A stretch of 64,000 nt of DNA from Nostoc sp. 'Peltigera membranacea cyanobiont' 210A. GTDB lineage: Bacteria; Cyanobacteriota; Cyanobacteriia; Cyanobacteriales; Nostocaceae. The stretch's first letter is position 1; each line of letters begins with the position of its first letter. Positions 1 to 10,285 of this stretch are shown piece after piece. Both the position numbers and the translations under genes were made by a program. The notes beneath the pieces were generated by a model that had not been told where the DNA came from, did no database searches, and worked only from the letters and a program-made list of their open reading frames with translations. The stretch is from assembly GCF_002246015.1 (NCBI RefSeq), contig NZ_NOLJ01000005.1:264621-328620 (forward strand), read 5' to 3'.

Positions 1-2
1 GT

Positions 3-1682
3 CAGCCCCAAAATCGTCGGCCGTTGACATTTACCCTTCAGACCCTCAAAGAATTAGATGGGCAGCTTTTGCAAGGTTCAACTCAAGCGGTGGAAATTGA
101 GAACTTAGATGAAGATTTACGCTTTTTTAACTGGCGACCCTTGTTATTAGAGAATAATGTGCGATCGCTACTTGTTTGTAAATGCACTCATGAGCATATC
201 CCAGCAGCGCTTTTGGTGATTACTCATGACACCCATCGTTCTTGGACAACCTTGGAAAAAGAATTGCTGTGGGCTGTCAGTCAACAGATTGGTGTAATTG
301 TTCGTCAGTGGCAATTACATAACCGCACCACCCAACAGCAAAAAACTTCCCAGGCATTTGAGCAATGCTTACGCATCCTGACACAATCCCAAAACAGCAT
401 TGAGGTCGAAAAAAAGCATTTAGAATCTACAGCCCTCGAACAAATAGCCTCAATTTTGGGTTGTCCCCTAGCGCTAATGCTATCCTGGGCACCTGGTGAA
501 AGTCGGGCAGAAATTATTCCTGGAGTGATTGACAATAGCCAATTTGGGATTTTTTCTGATGTATCTATTTATATCCAGGCTGAAGCCTTAATTCAGTGGG
601 CACTTGTTACGGAGAATTATCTGACTTTGAAGGTGGATAATTTACCTCCAGAAACCAGGAAATGGTTGAATGTTCCAGACAAAAGTCAAATTTTGGTAAT
701 GGCATTACGTACAACTGCTGATTATGAAACCACTGGTGTCGTGTTGCTTGTAGACTATCAAGAGCGTCGCTGGTCAGAACAAAACCTCAGTGCAACAGCA
801 ACTCTGATTTCTCAATTAGCCTGGTGGCGTCGTGAAAAGCAAATTACCCGACTTTTAGAATCCACAACCGAAGAATTACGACAACTCAACTGGTACAAAC
901 ATCGTCGTCTAGAGGAAATTCAAAGAATAACGGCCCATTCCCTGAAACAAATACACGATCTGGGCATTCCTGCGAATGAACTGACTCAGATGCGCTACCA
1001 GCTATTGCTGCGGCAGTTAGACCATACAGCCACCTCTATGAGTGGAATGCTAAAACTCGAACACTGGCAGCTACATATTAGTTGGGAAACTATGCCCATA
1101 GCCAGTTTACTGAAGCGATCGCTCGAACGCATCGACAATTTACTTAAACAACAAAAGCTGTGGATTGGGGTGCATGGACTGGGACAACCAATTGACGAGC
1201 AAGAAGCGCCCAAGAATTCTTCATTAGTTAGAGGCGTTCCTCCCTCTAGCGCTCAATCTGCAATGGCGATCGCTGGTGATATTGTCAAAATTGAATTAGT
1301 TATCCATGAATTATTGGTTACTGCCTGTAACCGTTCTCAAACCGGTAGCAGAATTGATATTTGGTGTCGCCGTTTAGATGCGTCAAAACCCTCAGATATA
1401 AAATATTCTTCTTCTACGACTGGAGCGGCTGAACATCAGACATCCCTAGAATTATCGATCACATATAACGGTGCGATCGAACCACAGCTACTCACGGAAC
1501 TACATGATAATACACCTAAAGATGTGCTTGCTCCTTCCAAGCTCGACCAACCACCAGCTTTACATCTGGTGATCTGTCAAAACCTCATGCAAGAACTAGG
1601 AGGAGAGTTGAATTTCTATCAGTTACCAGATAATCGGGTAGTCAGTCGCTTGTTGTTGCCGTTAGCTATTCATGATTCTTAG
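3..1682 (+). CDS. GAF-domain sensor histidine-kinase-like protein (5' end outside window)
   Basis: The reading frame is open to the left edge of the window, so this is the C-terminal part of a longer protein and the TTG at 24 is not a convincing start. About 550 residues are visible. The first two thirds look like one or two GAF-type sensory modules (alternating hydrophobic strands such as SLLVCKCTHEHIPAALLVI near residues 48-66, then a second unit about 130-270). A helical region with ITAHSLKQIHDLG around residue 305 resembles a degenerate dimerisation/H box. The last 60 residues (LVICQNLMQELGGEL) resemble the G-box end of a histidine-kinase ATPase. Role in phosphotransfer is inferred; the weak H box means it could be a kinase-like regulator. 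No neighbour within 900 bases downstream suggests a pathway. Confidence 0.6.
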   Translation, partial: QPQNRRPLTFTLQTLKELDGQLLQGSTQAVEIENLDEDLRFFNWRPLLLENNVRSLLVCKCTHEHIPAALLVITHDTHRSWTTLEKELLWAVSQQIGVIVRQWQLHNRTTQQQKTSQAFEQCLRILTQSQNSIEVEKKHLESTALEQIASILGCPLALMLSWAPGESRAEIIPGVIDNSQFGIFSDVSIYIQAEALIQWALVTENYLTLKVDNLPPETRKWLNVPDKSQILVMALRTTADYETTGVVLLVDYQERRWSEQNLSATATLISQLAWWRREKQITRLLESTTEELRQLNWYKHRRLEEIQRITAHSLKQIHDLGIPANELTQMRYQLLLRQLDHTATSMSGMLKLEHWQLHISWETMPIASLLKRSLERIDNLLKQQKLWIGVHGLGQPIDEQEAPKNSSLVRGVPPSSAQSAMAIAGDIVKIELVIHELLVTACNRSQTGSRIDIWCRRLDASKPSDIKYSSSTTGAAEHQTSLELSITYNGAIEPQLLTELHDNTPKDVLAPSKLDQPPALHLVICQNLMQELGGELNFYQLPDNRVVSRLLLPLAIHDS

Positions 1683-2600
1683 TGCAGCTTTGCCTGAAAT
1701 CACGGCAAATTAAGGGCTGAAATTTAAACGCAGATGCGCTTCATTTTCCCACAGTGAAGGTTAACATAACTGTGGCTAATTATTTTTTGGTAGCTTACTT
1801 ATATGGCAATGAGCTTGAGCTAAGGGTGATTGGTGTAGATAATTGGTTTTTCAAGACGCAATAAATCACGTCTCTACATCAGGGTTTTGTTGCTCATTCT
1901 GAACTGTATTGACTTATACGGCAGCTGCTATAACTACAAGCATTAACAATTTATCTTTGTAACTGTCAAGGATAATTAAACGTAAATATAAAATTGTCTT
2001 GGCAATTATCTCAACTATTTTGTATATATTTACTGACTCCATAAATGACTCAAATTCTAGCTTTTTATAAATTGGATATTTACAAAAAAACGTGACATTT
2101 ATTATAATAATAGTTAACATATAACTTGATAAAATGCTGATCAATGCTATCTATTTTTTAACCATTAAAAAATAATTAAACAGCCAAAATTTATCTAAAT
2201 TTTCTATAAACTCTATTTACAAATTTGACGAAGGAAATAATTAGCATTTTCCTTTGCTTTCGTGTTTTTGAAATATCAAAATGTTAGTTTGTTTTCGCCA
2301 TTTTATCTAATAATTTTTGTGAAAATTTAAAGTAAGATTTGTTTTTTTAAATTACATATTGTACTTAATTATATGTATGGGTGAAAATATCAGGACGAGC
2401 TTACCTTTATGAGCTAATAATATGAAATCAGTGCATCAAATTATAACTGTCAATTTATTGAATCTGAGTTTACCGCTAGGAAGAATGTGTGGATACTACG
2501 ATAATATGTTTAAAAGCATCAATAAAATTAAATATCGACTCTTAAGCTACGGTTTTGATAAAGACCAATATAAAAATTATATGTTTGGAGGAATCTATCA
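1683..2600. other. AT-rich intergenic stretch upstream of the vWA/tubulin operon
   Basis: Very AT-rich, especially 1960-2400. I see no convincing gene. A 60-codon frame from 2422 ends in an ATGA overlap with the next start at 2601, but its composition is unremarkable and I do not call it. A short piece near 1852-1880 (AAGACGCAATAAATCACGTCTC) is an imperfect copy of the palindrome also seen at 55620-55684. The promoter of the downstream operon must lie in this stretch; a GGAGG at about 2587 precedes the ATG at 2601. Confidence 0.5.
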
Positions 2601-4433
2601 ATGAGCTTTAGATTCTTCAAGCATTGGTTGAAATTTTCTTCAATCCGAAGTATTATTGCTTTGGCTCTAATATCAATCCCTAACTTCTATAGTGCATCTG
2701 CTCAGACTACTCCGAAAGGGGGAATTGACTGGATTTTAGTAGTAGATACTTCTGCTTCTATGCGTGGTGTAGGTGGAACCAAAAACATTTTTAAACCAGT
2801 AAAAAATTCTATTACTGAATTTGTTAACACGGCGAGATTAGGCGACACAGTTACTATTTATAGTTTTGATAAAGATGTCACCCTAAACGCCAATGATATT
2901 ACTATTAACAGTAATCCAGACAGAGGTAAACTCAAGCAAATAATTAGCTCACTTCAAGCTGAGGGTGTGCGTACTCATACAGGGAAGGCTGTACAAAAGG
3001 CTTTAGAACATTCTGCTCTGTTAAATAAACGTGCTGATGCTCTTGGTCGTACTGTTAGTATCGTATTTTTGACGGACGGATTAGAAGATGTGCGTGGTAT
3101 TCCTAATCCTGTTTCTATTCCTGGCAATACCCAATTTCTACGCGAGCAACAATGCAAACCCTACATATTTTTTGTATCTTTAGGATTAAAAGAACACGAA
3201 AAGCAACTGAATGACTTTGCTAGCAATCCAGCGCTTTGTGGCAAGGGGCAGGTATTGCGAGATCCTGGAGGAGTTCAGCTAAACCAACTGGCTCAAAATA
3301 TTCGACCAGCGTTAATTAAACCCAAACTTGATGTTAATTTACCCACTGCCAACTTACCGCCAGTATCACCGGGAGCAACTACTGAACCGCTCAATATTAA
3401 TGGTATTAGTAATGTCAATGCTAAGGTAAGTTTGCAACTGGAAGACCCTCAGCAAAGTGGTATTCGCTTAATTTCACCCGATCGCACCATCAACTTAGCT
3501 GCTAATCAAGCAACAGCCATTCCTGTGCGTTTACAGATACCACCGGAGGCAAAGGGAGGCGCTAGTAGCTTGCGCTTGGTGTTGACAAGTGCAGATCAAG
3601 CGATCGCACCAATTAAAATTGACCTACCTGTAACCATTCAGTCACAACTACAAATACAACCGACAAAGATAGATTTTGGCTCAATAGAAGCAGGAAAAAC
3701 CACTGAAACCCAAACTTTTGTAATTCGCAGCAATATATCTGGAACAGCTAGCTTACAACTGCAAGGCAATTTCAAAGACGTTTCTATAGCAGAACCTTCA
3801 GCAGCCATATCCTTACAACCAGGAGAAACTAAAATTCCTGTGCAGTTGCAGATTACTGATAGCAGTTTTGCAGGCGAACGCACCTTCACCTTAGTTCTAA
3901 CCCCAGATAACTCAATTGCTACTCCTGTCAGTGCGGAAGTTCATCTGTATATTTTGATGCCACTGTGGCGAAAAATAGTTATTTGGTTGCTCTTACTGCT
4001 TTTAGTGTTGTTAATTGCCCTGATAGTAGTTTGTTTGATTCAACGCAAAACTCCCTTGGAATTAGTCGAAGATTTCCGCAACCGTAAACGCTTAGAAGGA
4101 GCGTTGGTAGTGCTAGAACCACTGCCACAATCATCGGAAGACGAAGAGATTAGTCTCACTAACCTACACAAGGGTAGAGTATACCTGAGTGATTTGATAC
4201 CAGCTATCGCTGCGACAAATTCTGATGCCGAGTTAGTCACAGTTTGGCGGTTAGGCAAAAAGAATATAGATGTACGTTGTTTGAAAGGTGTAATTTTTGT
4301 CAATACTAAAAAGATAAATACAGATGAACTCTTCAACGAGGACATCATCGAGATTGGCAACGTTAAGTTGCAATTTAACTGGATTGAACACCAAAGACCC
4401 TCTGAGACAAGCAGTGGGCAGACAAACTTTTGA
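2601..4433 (+). CDS. membrane-anchored von Willebrand factor A domain protein, first gene of tubulin-like operon
   Basis: 610 residues. A signal peptide or N-terminal anchor (about 1-34, ending SASAQ) is followed by a vWA domain whose MIDAS motif DTSAS is at residues 49-53 in WILVVDTSASM; the family binds protein ligands through a metal ion there. Residues about 245-445 look like two beta-sandwich repeats (Ig/cadherin-like strands, for example KIDFGSIEAGKTTETQTF). One strong transmembrane segment lies at about 452-480. The cytoplasmic tail of about 130 residues ends with NEDIIEIGNVKLQFNW, reminiscent of the last strands of an FHA fold. Topology therefore suggests an outside-facing ligand binder with a cytosolic contact module. 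The next gene starts 20 bases downstream, so the two are probably co-transcribed. GGAGG about 9 bases upstream supports the ATG. Confidence 0.85.
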   Translation: MSFRFFKHWLKFSSIRSIIALALISIPNFYSASAQTTPKGGIDWILVVDTSASMRGVGGTKNIFKPVKNSITEFVNTARLGDTVTIYSFDKDVTLNANDITINSNPDRGKLKQIISSLQAEGVRTHTGKAVQKALEHSALLNKRADALGRTVSIVFLTDGLEDVRGIPNPVSIPGNTQFLREQQCKPYIFFVSLGLKEHEKQLNDFASNPALCGKGQVLRDPGGVQLNQLAQNIRPALIKPKLDVNLPTANLPPVSPGATTEPLNINGISNVNAKVSLQLEDPQQSGIRLISPDRTINLAANQATAIPVRLQIPPEAKGGASSLRLVLTSADQAIAPIKIDLPVTIQSQLQIQPTKIDFGSIEAGKTTETQTFVIRSNISGTASLQLQGNFKDVSIAEPSAAISLQPGETKIPVQLQITDSSFAGERTFTLVLTPDNSIATPVSAEVHLYILMPLWRKIVIWLLLLLLVLLIALIVVCLIQRKTPLELVEDFRNRKRLEGALVVLEPLPQSSEDEEISLTNLHKGRVYLSDLIPAIAATNSDAELVTVWRLGKKNIDVRCLKGVIFVNTKKINTDELFNEDIIEIGNVKLQFNWIEHQRPSETSSGQTNF

Positions 4434-4453
4434 ATAATATCACAGGAAAGTGA

Positions 4454-7201
4454 ATGTTAAGTCCCACGGTTGTGCGTCCCACGGTTGTTTTTCGTCCTAC
4501 CGTTGTTATCGGGCTAGGAGGAACGGGTTATGAAGTCGTACTCAAACTTAAAAAGCGATTTATAGATATTTACGGTTCAGTTCCAGAAGTTATTCGTTTT
4601 ATTTCTATTGATACTACTGAAAATATCCAAGAACGAGAAAAATCACCTGATGGAACTAAGGTTGTCTTAGAACCTAATGAACTTTATGCAATTTCTGTCG
4701 CAAATCCCCTACCGCTAACACGTAACGACCACATCGCTGAATGGTGGCCTAGGGACATTCCAGCAACCAGCTTGATCAGTGGTGCCGGACAGATTCGGGC
4801 ACGGGGACGGCTCGCCTTATTTGCGAAAGTAGGCGATATTGATGCTTTAATTGCTCAAGCAATCAATACTGTCCGTGAAATTCGCACTAGTAAACAAGCA
4901 TTTTCAGAGAACTTTCAAGTTTCCAGTCGGGATGGTGTCGAAGTTTTTATTGTTGGCAGTTTGGCTGGTGGGACGGGCAGTGGCACATTTTTAGATACGG
5001 CTTTTTTAACACGAGAACATCTTAATAATTTTTCTAATATTACGGGGGTATTTGTTTTACCCAGAGTGTTTGCCAATATTCCCCAAACTCACTTGGTGAA
5101 GTCTAATGCCTATGGCGCTCTCAAAGAAATCGAACATTTTTGGGGATTGTCACCATCTAATAGCATTGAGATTGATTATGGCATTAAAAAAATCAAAGCC
5201 GATCGCCCTCCCTTTGATGCTGTATTTTTAATTGACGGGGTTAACAAAAATGGAACTGTAGTCGGTCGTCCAGACGATTTACAAAATTTAGTTGCAGATG
5301 GCTTATACATCCAGATTGGTTCTCAAATCGGTTTAGACGCTGCTAACGTTGCTGATAACATTCGGGCTTATCTGGCAACTGGTGAAAAAGTTCGAGGGCG
5401 CAATATCAATTATTGTAGTTTTGGCTTTGCTACCCTAACTCTACCGGTACAGCAATACGAGCGGATGAAATTAGAGGATGCTCAAAGCTTGCTAAAAAAT
5501 GAGTTGATGGCATCTACCCCAACACTTGATTTAGAAAGCGACATTACCCGGTTTTTAGAAGATTGCAAGTTAGCAGAAGCTACTACTCTCCTGAATGCGT
5601 TGACTGAAAGCGATCGCGGCGGGCAAATGAAACCCGAATTTAGAATTGGCGAAATCCGTCAGGATCGCACAGCTTTGCCGACAATCAAAGAACTCTACAA
5701 ACGGCAGTTAGATCAATTTGAACAACGGACGGCTCAAGAACTGGGATTGAGTTTTTATCGCTTAGAGCAAACTGCATCTGCTGCGATCGCAACTTTCTGG
5801 GAACGCAGTCTTAATCGTCCCAATGGGCTAGCTTATGTTTTGGAATTTTTGACCAAACTTTCCCAAAAATTAGACGAATTACAGCAAAGTGTGCAGCATA
5901 AGTCGCAAGAGGCGCAATCCAGTTTCAATGCTTTGAAATTAGAACCACAAGAAGAAAAGATTAAAGAAGTTGCAGAAACTTGGTTCCCAAATAAAAACAC
6001 GATCCAAGCAGCTTGTCAGAGATATAAAGAACGGGCTGACCAAAAGTGGAAGACTTATTTACATTGGAAACGGTGTGATAAAGCGGCTGAACTCTATGGT
6101 GTACTGCGGGCAAAGGTAGAGCAAATCCAGGAAAAGTGTCAGCGTCTACACAGCAACTTAGATAAAGTTTATCGAGATATAGAACAGAGTTATCACGAGG
6201 TCAATCGTCAAGGAAGTAACGATAATCCTTTTATTCACACCATTCAGCGGATCAATCTGCAATCGAAACGTCCCAAAGTTGCTGGCGAAGATTTTATCCG
6301 TTGGCATCGAGAACAGTCTCAAACTTTAACCAATTGGTGTGAGAAAAAAGCTGAAGATGTCAAGAACGAAATTCTGAAATTTGTAAATGAAGCTTACTAT
6401 CCTCTCACCAGCATGACTGTTGAGCAGGTTTTAGCAGATAGCAATCCCGAAGATGCGGGGCAAGATTTGCAACAACTTGGCAAACTTGCAGTTCCTCTCT
6501 GGCAGTATGAAGTCTCGGAAATTCCCATTCAACAGCAGCACTTAATCACAGAATTTTATTACTACGGAGTAGAGAGCAACAACACAATTTTTAGCGATCC
6601 ACCTCTTTCTAATCGCTTGCCTAAAGGAAATAATAATCCTTCTTTCGTACCGACAGGCGAACCCCATAAAGTGATGCTGTTTCGGGTGGAAGTCGGTGTT
6701 CCCTTATTTGCATTCAACGGAATGAGGGAACTGGAGTCAGCTTACCTAGATCCGAATAAAGTCTTCAAACACTTACATCGCAATTGGACAAACTTAGCTA
6801 ATTTAATTCCTCCAGAAGATGACGGTGGGGCGTTGCGTTGGTTTGCATTAGCGCTAGCACCCGATCCTTATAAATTGGTTGTCAATCAGAGTAAAAAATA
6901 TTTTGTTTCTACAGAACAAGCGAAAAGATTAGAGGGCGGAGTTTTGCCATTGGGAGGCGATCGCAAATCAGCATTTAAAGCTTTCAAAAGTAACTTGCCT
7001 CTAGTTAAGGAAATTTCTGACAAAGTTGAGCGAATTACCCACGAAGACCAAGACAAAGCCAAATCTACTTTGCAAAACTACATCAATCACCTCAATCAGG
7101 TTTTAAAGGGAGGCAAGGTTGATGCCCAGATTCAAGAACAGGTAGAAATGGAAATCCAGGAAATTGAAGCTTACCTGGAAGATTTAGATGTGATTATTTA
7201 G
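4454..7201 (+). CDS. large bacterial tubulin/FtsZ-like GTPase (Tubulin_2-type)
   Basis: 915 residues. The N-terminal third has tubulin-superfamily landmarks: a Rossmann-like first strand and loop VVIGLGGTGYE (GLGGTG at 20-25), and the tubulin signature loop AGGTGSG at 171-177 in VGSLAGGTGSGTFLD, which contacts GTP phosphates in the family. A conserved block YCSFGFATLTLP is at about 320. The middle (about 400-620) is rich in heptad-like Glu/Lys/Gln stretches, probably coiled coil. The remaining C-terminal part is a long module of unknown role. No signal peptide or membrane segment, so cytosolic. It lies 20 bases after the vWA gene and 30 bases before a large membrane protein, in an apparent three-gene operon. 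Nucleotide binding is well supported by motifs; polymerisation and the cell process served are inference. Confidence 0.85.
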   Translation: MLSPTVVRPTVVFRPTVVIGLGGTGYEVVLKLKKRFIDIYGSVPEVIRFISIDTTENIQEREKSPDGTKVVLEPNELYAISVANPLPLTRNDHIAEWWPRDIPATSLISGAGQIRARGRLALFAKVGDIDALIAQAINTVREIRTSKQAFSENFQVSSRDGVEVFIVGSLAGGTGSGTFLDTAFLTREHLNNFSNITGVFVLPRVFANIPQTHLVKSNAYGALKEIEHFWGLSPSNSIEIDYGIKKIKADRPPFDAVFLIDGVNKNGTVVGRPDDLQNLVADGLYIQIGSQIGLDAANVADNIRAYLATGEKVRGRNINYCSFGFATLTLPVQQYERMKLEDAQSLLKNELMASTPTLDLESDITRFLEDCKLAEATTLLNALTESDRGGQMKPEFRIGEIRQDRTALPTIKELYKRQLDQFEQRTAQELGLSFYRLEQTASAAIATFWERSLNRPNGLAYVLEFLTKLSQKLDELQQSVQHKSQEAQSSFNALKLEPQEEKIKEVAETWFPNKNTIQAACQRYKERADQKWKTYLHWKRCDKAAELYGVLRAKVEQIQEKCQRLHSNLDKVYRDIEQSYHEVNRQGSNDNPFIHTIQRINLQSKRPKVAGEDFIRWHREQSQTLTNWCEKKAEDVKNEILKFVNEAYYPLTSMTVEQVLADSNPEDAGQDLQQLGKLAVPLWQYEVSEIPIQQQHLITEFYYYGVESNNTIFSDPPLSNRLPKGNNNPSFVPTGEPHKVMLFRVEVGVPLFAFNGMRELESAYLDPNKVFKHLHRNWTNLANLIPPEDDGGALRWFALALAPDPYKLVVNQSKKYFVSTEQAKRLEGGVLPLGGDRKSAFKAFKSNLPLVKEISDKVERITHEDQDKAKSTLQNYINHLNQVLKGGKVDAQIQEQVEMEIQEIEAYLEDLDVII

Positions 7202-7231
7202 CCCTATAGTTTGCACTCTCAGAGTGTCCCC

Positions 7232-10200
7232 ATGCCAAAACCAACTATTTTACTTGCACTCGATCCTCACAGTGCCGCTTTTTGTACAGCCATTAAACGG
7301 CAACTGCAAAAATTTCCAGCCGATCAAACCTGTTTAATCCAAACTTATAACTTAACTTGGGATGGTCAAACGTTTGGCTTTAATGGCGAGTTAGATCAGT
7401 TTGCTGACACGAGTTTTGATCTGGCTCAAACTCATAGTAAACAAGCTTATGTCTCCAAAATTCGTACCCAGTTCAGCGACGCGACAGGCGAACTGCAAAC
7501 TGCACTGATTGAATTATTGAAAACAGCTAGTCAATCAAAAGAAGCGATCGCAGCGAAACGTCAAGGAGTAGAAATCAGCAGCAGCCATCGAGTATATCTC
7601 ATGCTATCAGCCAGCAATCAATTTGCTAGGGGAGTAGTTTTTGACATAGTACGCTTGATTCGTTGGCTATTTTCTAAATACTTTACAGATATTCCTTACA
7701 GCTTAGAAGCTTTATTGTTATTGCCAGGGTTATTTACCCAAGCCACAACTGCTGATTACGGTGCTGCTTACGCCTTCCTGAAAGAGTTAGATTACAAAAT
7801 GATCAATGGCGTTGTAATTACAGGTGCCCAAAAAGTACCGCCTTTTGATAACTGCTGGCTGATGGATGAGCGAATTGGGGGACTGAGCGATAATTTGCCT
7901 AGCTATGCTGATGCTTTGGCAGGTTTTCTCACCGTGGAACCGGAAACCAACGGCTTATTGCTTGGCGCACAAAAAGTGCGGGGGAAAATACCCGCCTATA
8001 GTTCATTTGGTTATGGAGAATTGTTTTTCGCAGGAGAAACAACTATTAACCGTTTGAGTGCTGCCTTTGCTGCCGATATTATCATGGAGCAGTTTTTACC
8101 GAAGGCAGAATTCACTCCCGAAGCAAGCCGCAAATGCCTGTTAGATGCCAAAGGATTTGTCCTCAGCGAAGATTTCAGTAATGCTTTTCTGCAATTAGAA
8201 CGAGACAACGGCAAACCAGTTTGGCAAGATTTTAATCCGCGTATTGATATTCAGGCAGGAATGGCGCGGGAATATGGGATGGAATTGCAACGTGCTTATC
8301 GGCAATTTGAAAATAAAGAGCTACTTTCTTATAAGCGCACGTTAGAAAAGTGTTGTAAACAATTACAAGTAAACCTAACCAGCTTCCTAGATCGCAGTAT
8401 CAATCGCTATGTTGATGCTACACCTAGAGGCTTAAATGAAGGAGTTAGGCTATTAAACATATTGACCTTTTTGTATTTGGAACTGCAAACGGATGCCATT
8501 GGCGATCAATCCCAGAATCTGGTTACAGAACTGCGAACGGCTGAAGCATTTCTCGACTCAAGATTGCAGGTAACAATCGATCGAGAAGACACTCAAAAGC
8601 TGCTCAATCAAGTTCTATCTTTAAAATTGCGGCAGCAACAATTACAAGATGCTTTAACTGAAAGAAAATCTGAAGAACAACAGCAAGAACTACAAACAAC
8701 TCAGAAAGAGCTAGAAACAGCAGTTTCTGACTATCGTCAAGCATTAAATGCCGAAATCGAACAAGCTCGACAAATCCGTTTTATGGCGATCGCTCGCGCT
8801 CGTGAACAAGCTGAAGCTGCGATCGTTGTCGCTCAGAACCACTTAACGTCCATTGAAAATCAACTTGAAACAGCTACAGATAACTTAGATGAACTACTAA
8901 CAGAAGAAAATCGTTTTCGCTCACAGTATCTAATTGTGTATCCAATCTTGGTTACTGGTGCTTTATTCGCCTTGCTGGTTCTGACCGGAATTTTCAGTCA
9001 ATCAACACTATGGCTATTATTGCAGAAGTTTTGGGCTAACTTAGTTAGTTATCTGCTTTGGACTGCGGTAACAATTTTAACTTACTTAGGTATAGTTTGG
9101 CTCAAGTACAGCACTAATATTCGCGATCGCATTCAGAAGGTTCAGAAACAAATTAAACGCCTAGAAAGCACTATTAAAGCAACCGCCGTAGAATTGCGTC
9201 GCAGCTATAACGAACAATTAAAGTTAGAGTACGATTTATACGCCCAAAATCTCCGTGTCGAGGCGTTAAATTATTTGATTAAAACAGCTAAACAAAGAAC
9301 TGAAACCTTACGTCAAACTCTGTCTGATTTCTCTGAGATATACAATAATTTGGTTGTTCAACGCGATCGAGCTACCACGAAGTTCTCCGAAATTCGCCTC
9401 ACAGTTCTAACTGATGCGGATATTGATGCTTATTACCAAAGTTTTCTTTCGACATTACCAACTGAAAAGTTTACTCAGGAACAGGTGAGCCGTTCTCAGT
9501 CGTGGAAAATCTCTGCTGAAGAATTTCAGAATCAACTTATGCCCTTTGCTCGTCACCAGTTCGAGCAATTGGGTAATTTGTCTATTGGCGAAGTATTAAA
9601 GCAATCAGATTTAATTGCCGCCAATATAGCTAATTTGCGTTTGAATCAACTTTATGATAGCGCTAATTTGTTGCTGCGAATTCAAGATATTGACACTAAC
9701 TTAAACCCAACTTCTCAACGGGAGATTACCCTCTGGCTGGGAGCAAAAGATAAAGAACAAATTTTTGCGTTTTACAGCCGATTTAGTCGTAGTTTAACCG
9801 CCTTAGTAGCTGAAGATGAGCAACGGTTGTGTATTTTGACTCGTTCGTTGGGCTTTCCGGCTTATTTTCTCAGTCAAATTGAGTATTATCGAGACTGCTA
9901 TGAACGAACTCAGAGCGAACAAATCGATGAAGACGAAAACATTCCTGATTTAATCCCAGAAGAAATTGGTTCTGGTAGAGAATTAAAACTAGCTTATCAG
10001 ACGGTGATTTTAGCGATCGCTCTTGGGCTACTATCACAGCATTCTCAAGGCGATTATCAATTTAAGAGTCGGTCAATTGGTAAAGATAGAGAACAAATTG
10101 CCTTAGCTTTAGCAACTGAGTTTACCCTTCAGGAACTCTATGGAGAGTTAGAAGAACGTATCGAAACATTTGAAGGTGATTTTATTTACCATAAATTACA

Positions 10201-10285
10201 GGAATTCGGAACAGCCTCATCTTTAAATCCTTACGAACGTAAGCTTTTAGATCATCTGCTCTCAGACTATAACCCTCTGAATTAG
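7232..10285 (+). CDS. coiled-coil, two-TM protein with degenerate tubulin-like N-terminus
   Basis: I choose the ATG at 7232 (1017 residues) over the in-frame TTG at 7211. The first 290 residues match the preceding tubulin-like protein block for block: TILLALDPHSAAF where it has TVVIGLGGTGYEV; VYLMLSASNQFARGVVFD (121-138) where it has VFIVGSLAGGTGSGTFLD; LPGLF and FLKELD where it has LPRVF and ALKEIE; PPFDNCWLMDE versus PPFDAVFLIDG; YSSFGYGELFF (256-) versus YCSFGFATLTL. Both glycine-rich nucleotide loops are lost. Then come long coiled coils (about 440-560 and 635-710) around two transmembrane segments (about 566-590 and 602-625), and a helical C-terminus. I infer a non-catalytic tubulin paralogue tethered to the membrane, probably the partner of the upstream GTPase. 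Confidence 0.75.
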   Translation: MPKPTILLALDPHSAAFCTAIKRQLQKFPADQTCLIQTYNLTWDGQTFGFNGELDQFADTSFDLAQTHSKQAYVSKIRTQFSDATGELQTALIELLKTASQSKEAIAAKRQGVEISSSHRVYLMLSASNQFARGVVFDIVRLIRWLFSKYFTDIPYSLEALLLLPGLFTQATTADYGAAYAFLKELDYKMINGVVITGAQKVPPFDNCWLMDERIGGLSDNLPSYADALAGFLTVEPETNGLLLGAQKVRGKIPAYSSFGYGELFFAGETTINRLSAAFAADIIMEQFLPKAEFTPEASRKCLLDAKGFVLSEDFSNAFLQLERDNGKPVWQDFNPRIDIQAGMAREYGMELQRAYRQFENKELLSYKRTLEKCCKQLQVNLTSFLDRSINRYVDATPRGLNEGVRLLNILTFLYLELQTDAIGDQSQNLVTELRTAEAFLDSRLQVTIDREDTQKLLNQVLSLKLRQQQLQDALTERKSEEQQQELQTTQKELETAVSDYRQALNAEIEQARQIRFMAIARAREQAEAAIVVAQNHLTSIENQLETATDNLDELLTEENRFRSQYLIVYPILVTGALFALLVLTGIFSQSTLWLLLQKFWANLVSYLLWTAVTILTYLGIVWLKYSTNIRDRIQKVQKQIKRLESTIKATAVELRRSYNEQLKLEYDLYAQNLRVEALNYLIKTAKQRTETLRQTLSDFSEIYNNLVVQRDRATTKFSEIRLTVLTDADIDAYYQSFLSTLPTEKFTQEQVSRSQSWKISAEEFQNQLMPFARHQFEQLGNLSIGEVLKQSDLIAANIANLRLNQLYDSANLLLRIQDIDTNLNPTSQREITLWLGAKDKEQIFAFYSRFSRSLTALVAEDEQRLCILTRSLGFPAYFLSQIEYYRDCYERTQSEQIDEDENIPDLIPEEIGSGRELKLAYQTVILAIALGLLSQHSQGDYQFKSRSIGKDREQIALALATEFTLQELYGELEERIETFEGDFIYHKLQEFGTASSLNPYERKLLDHLLSDYNPLN

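Noticed and set aside
2422..2604. 60-codon ORF overlapping the vWA start by ATGA
   Set aside because: AT-rich chance composition, no ribosome site, no recognisable features; the overlap alone is not enough.
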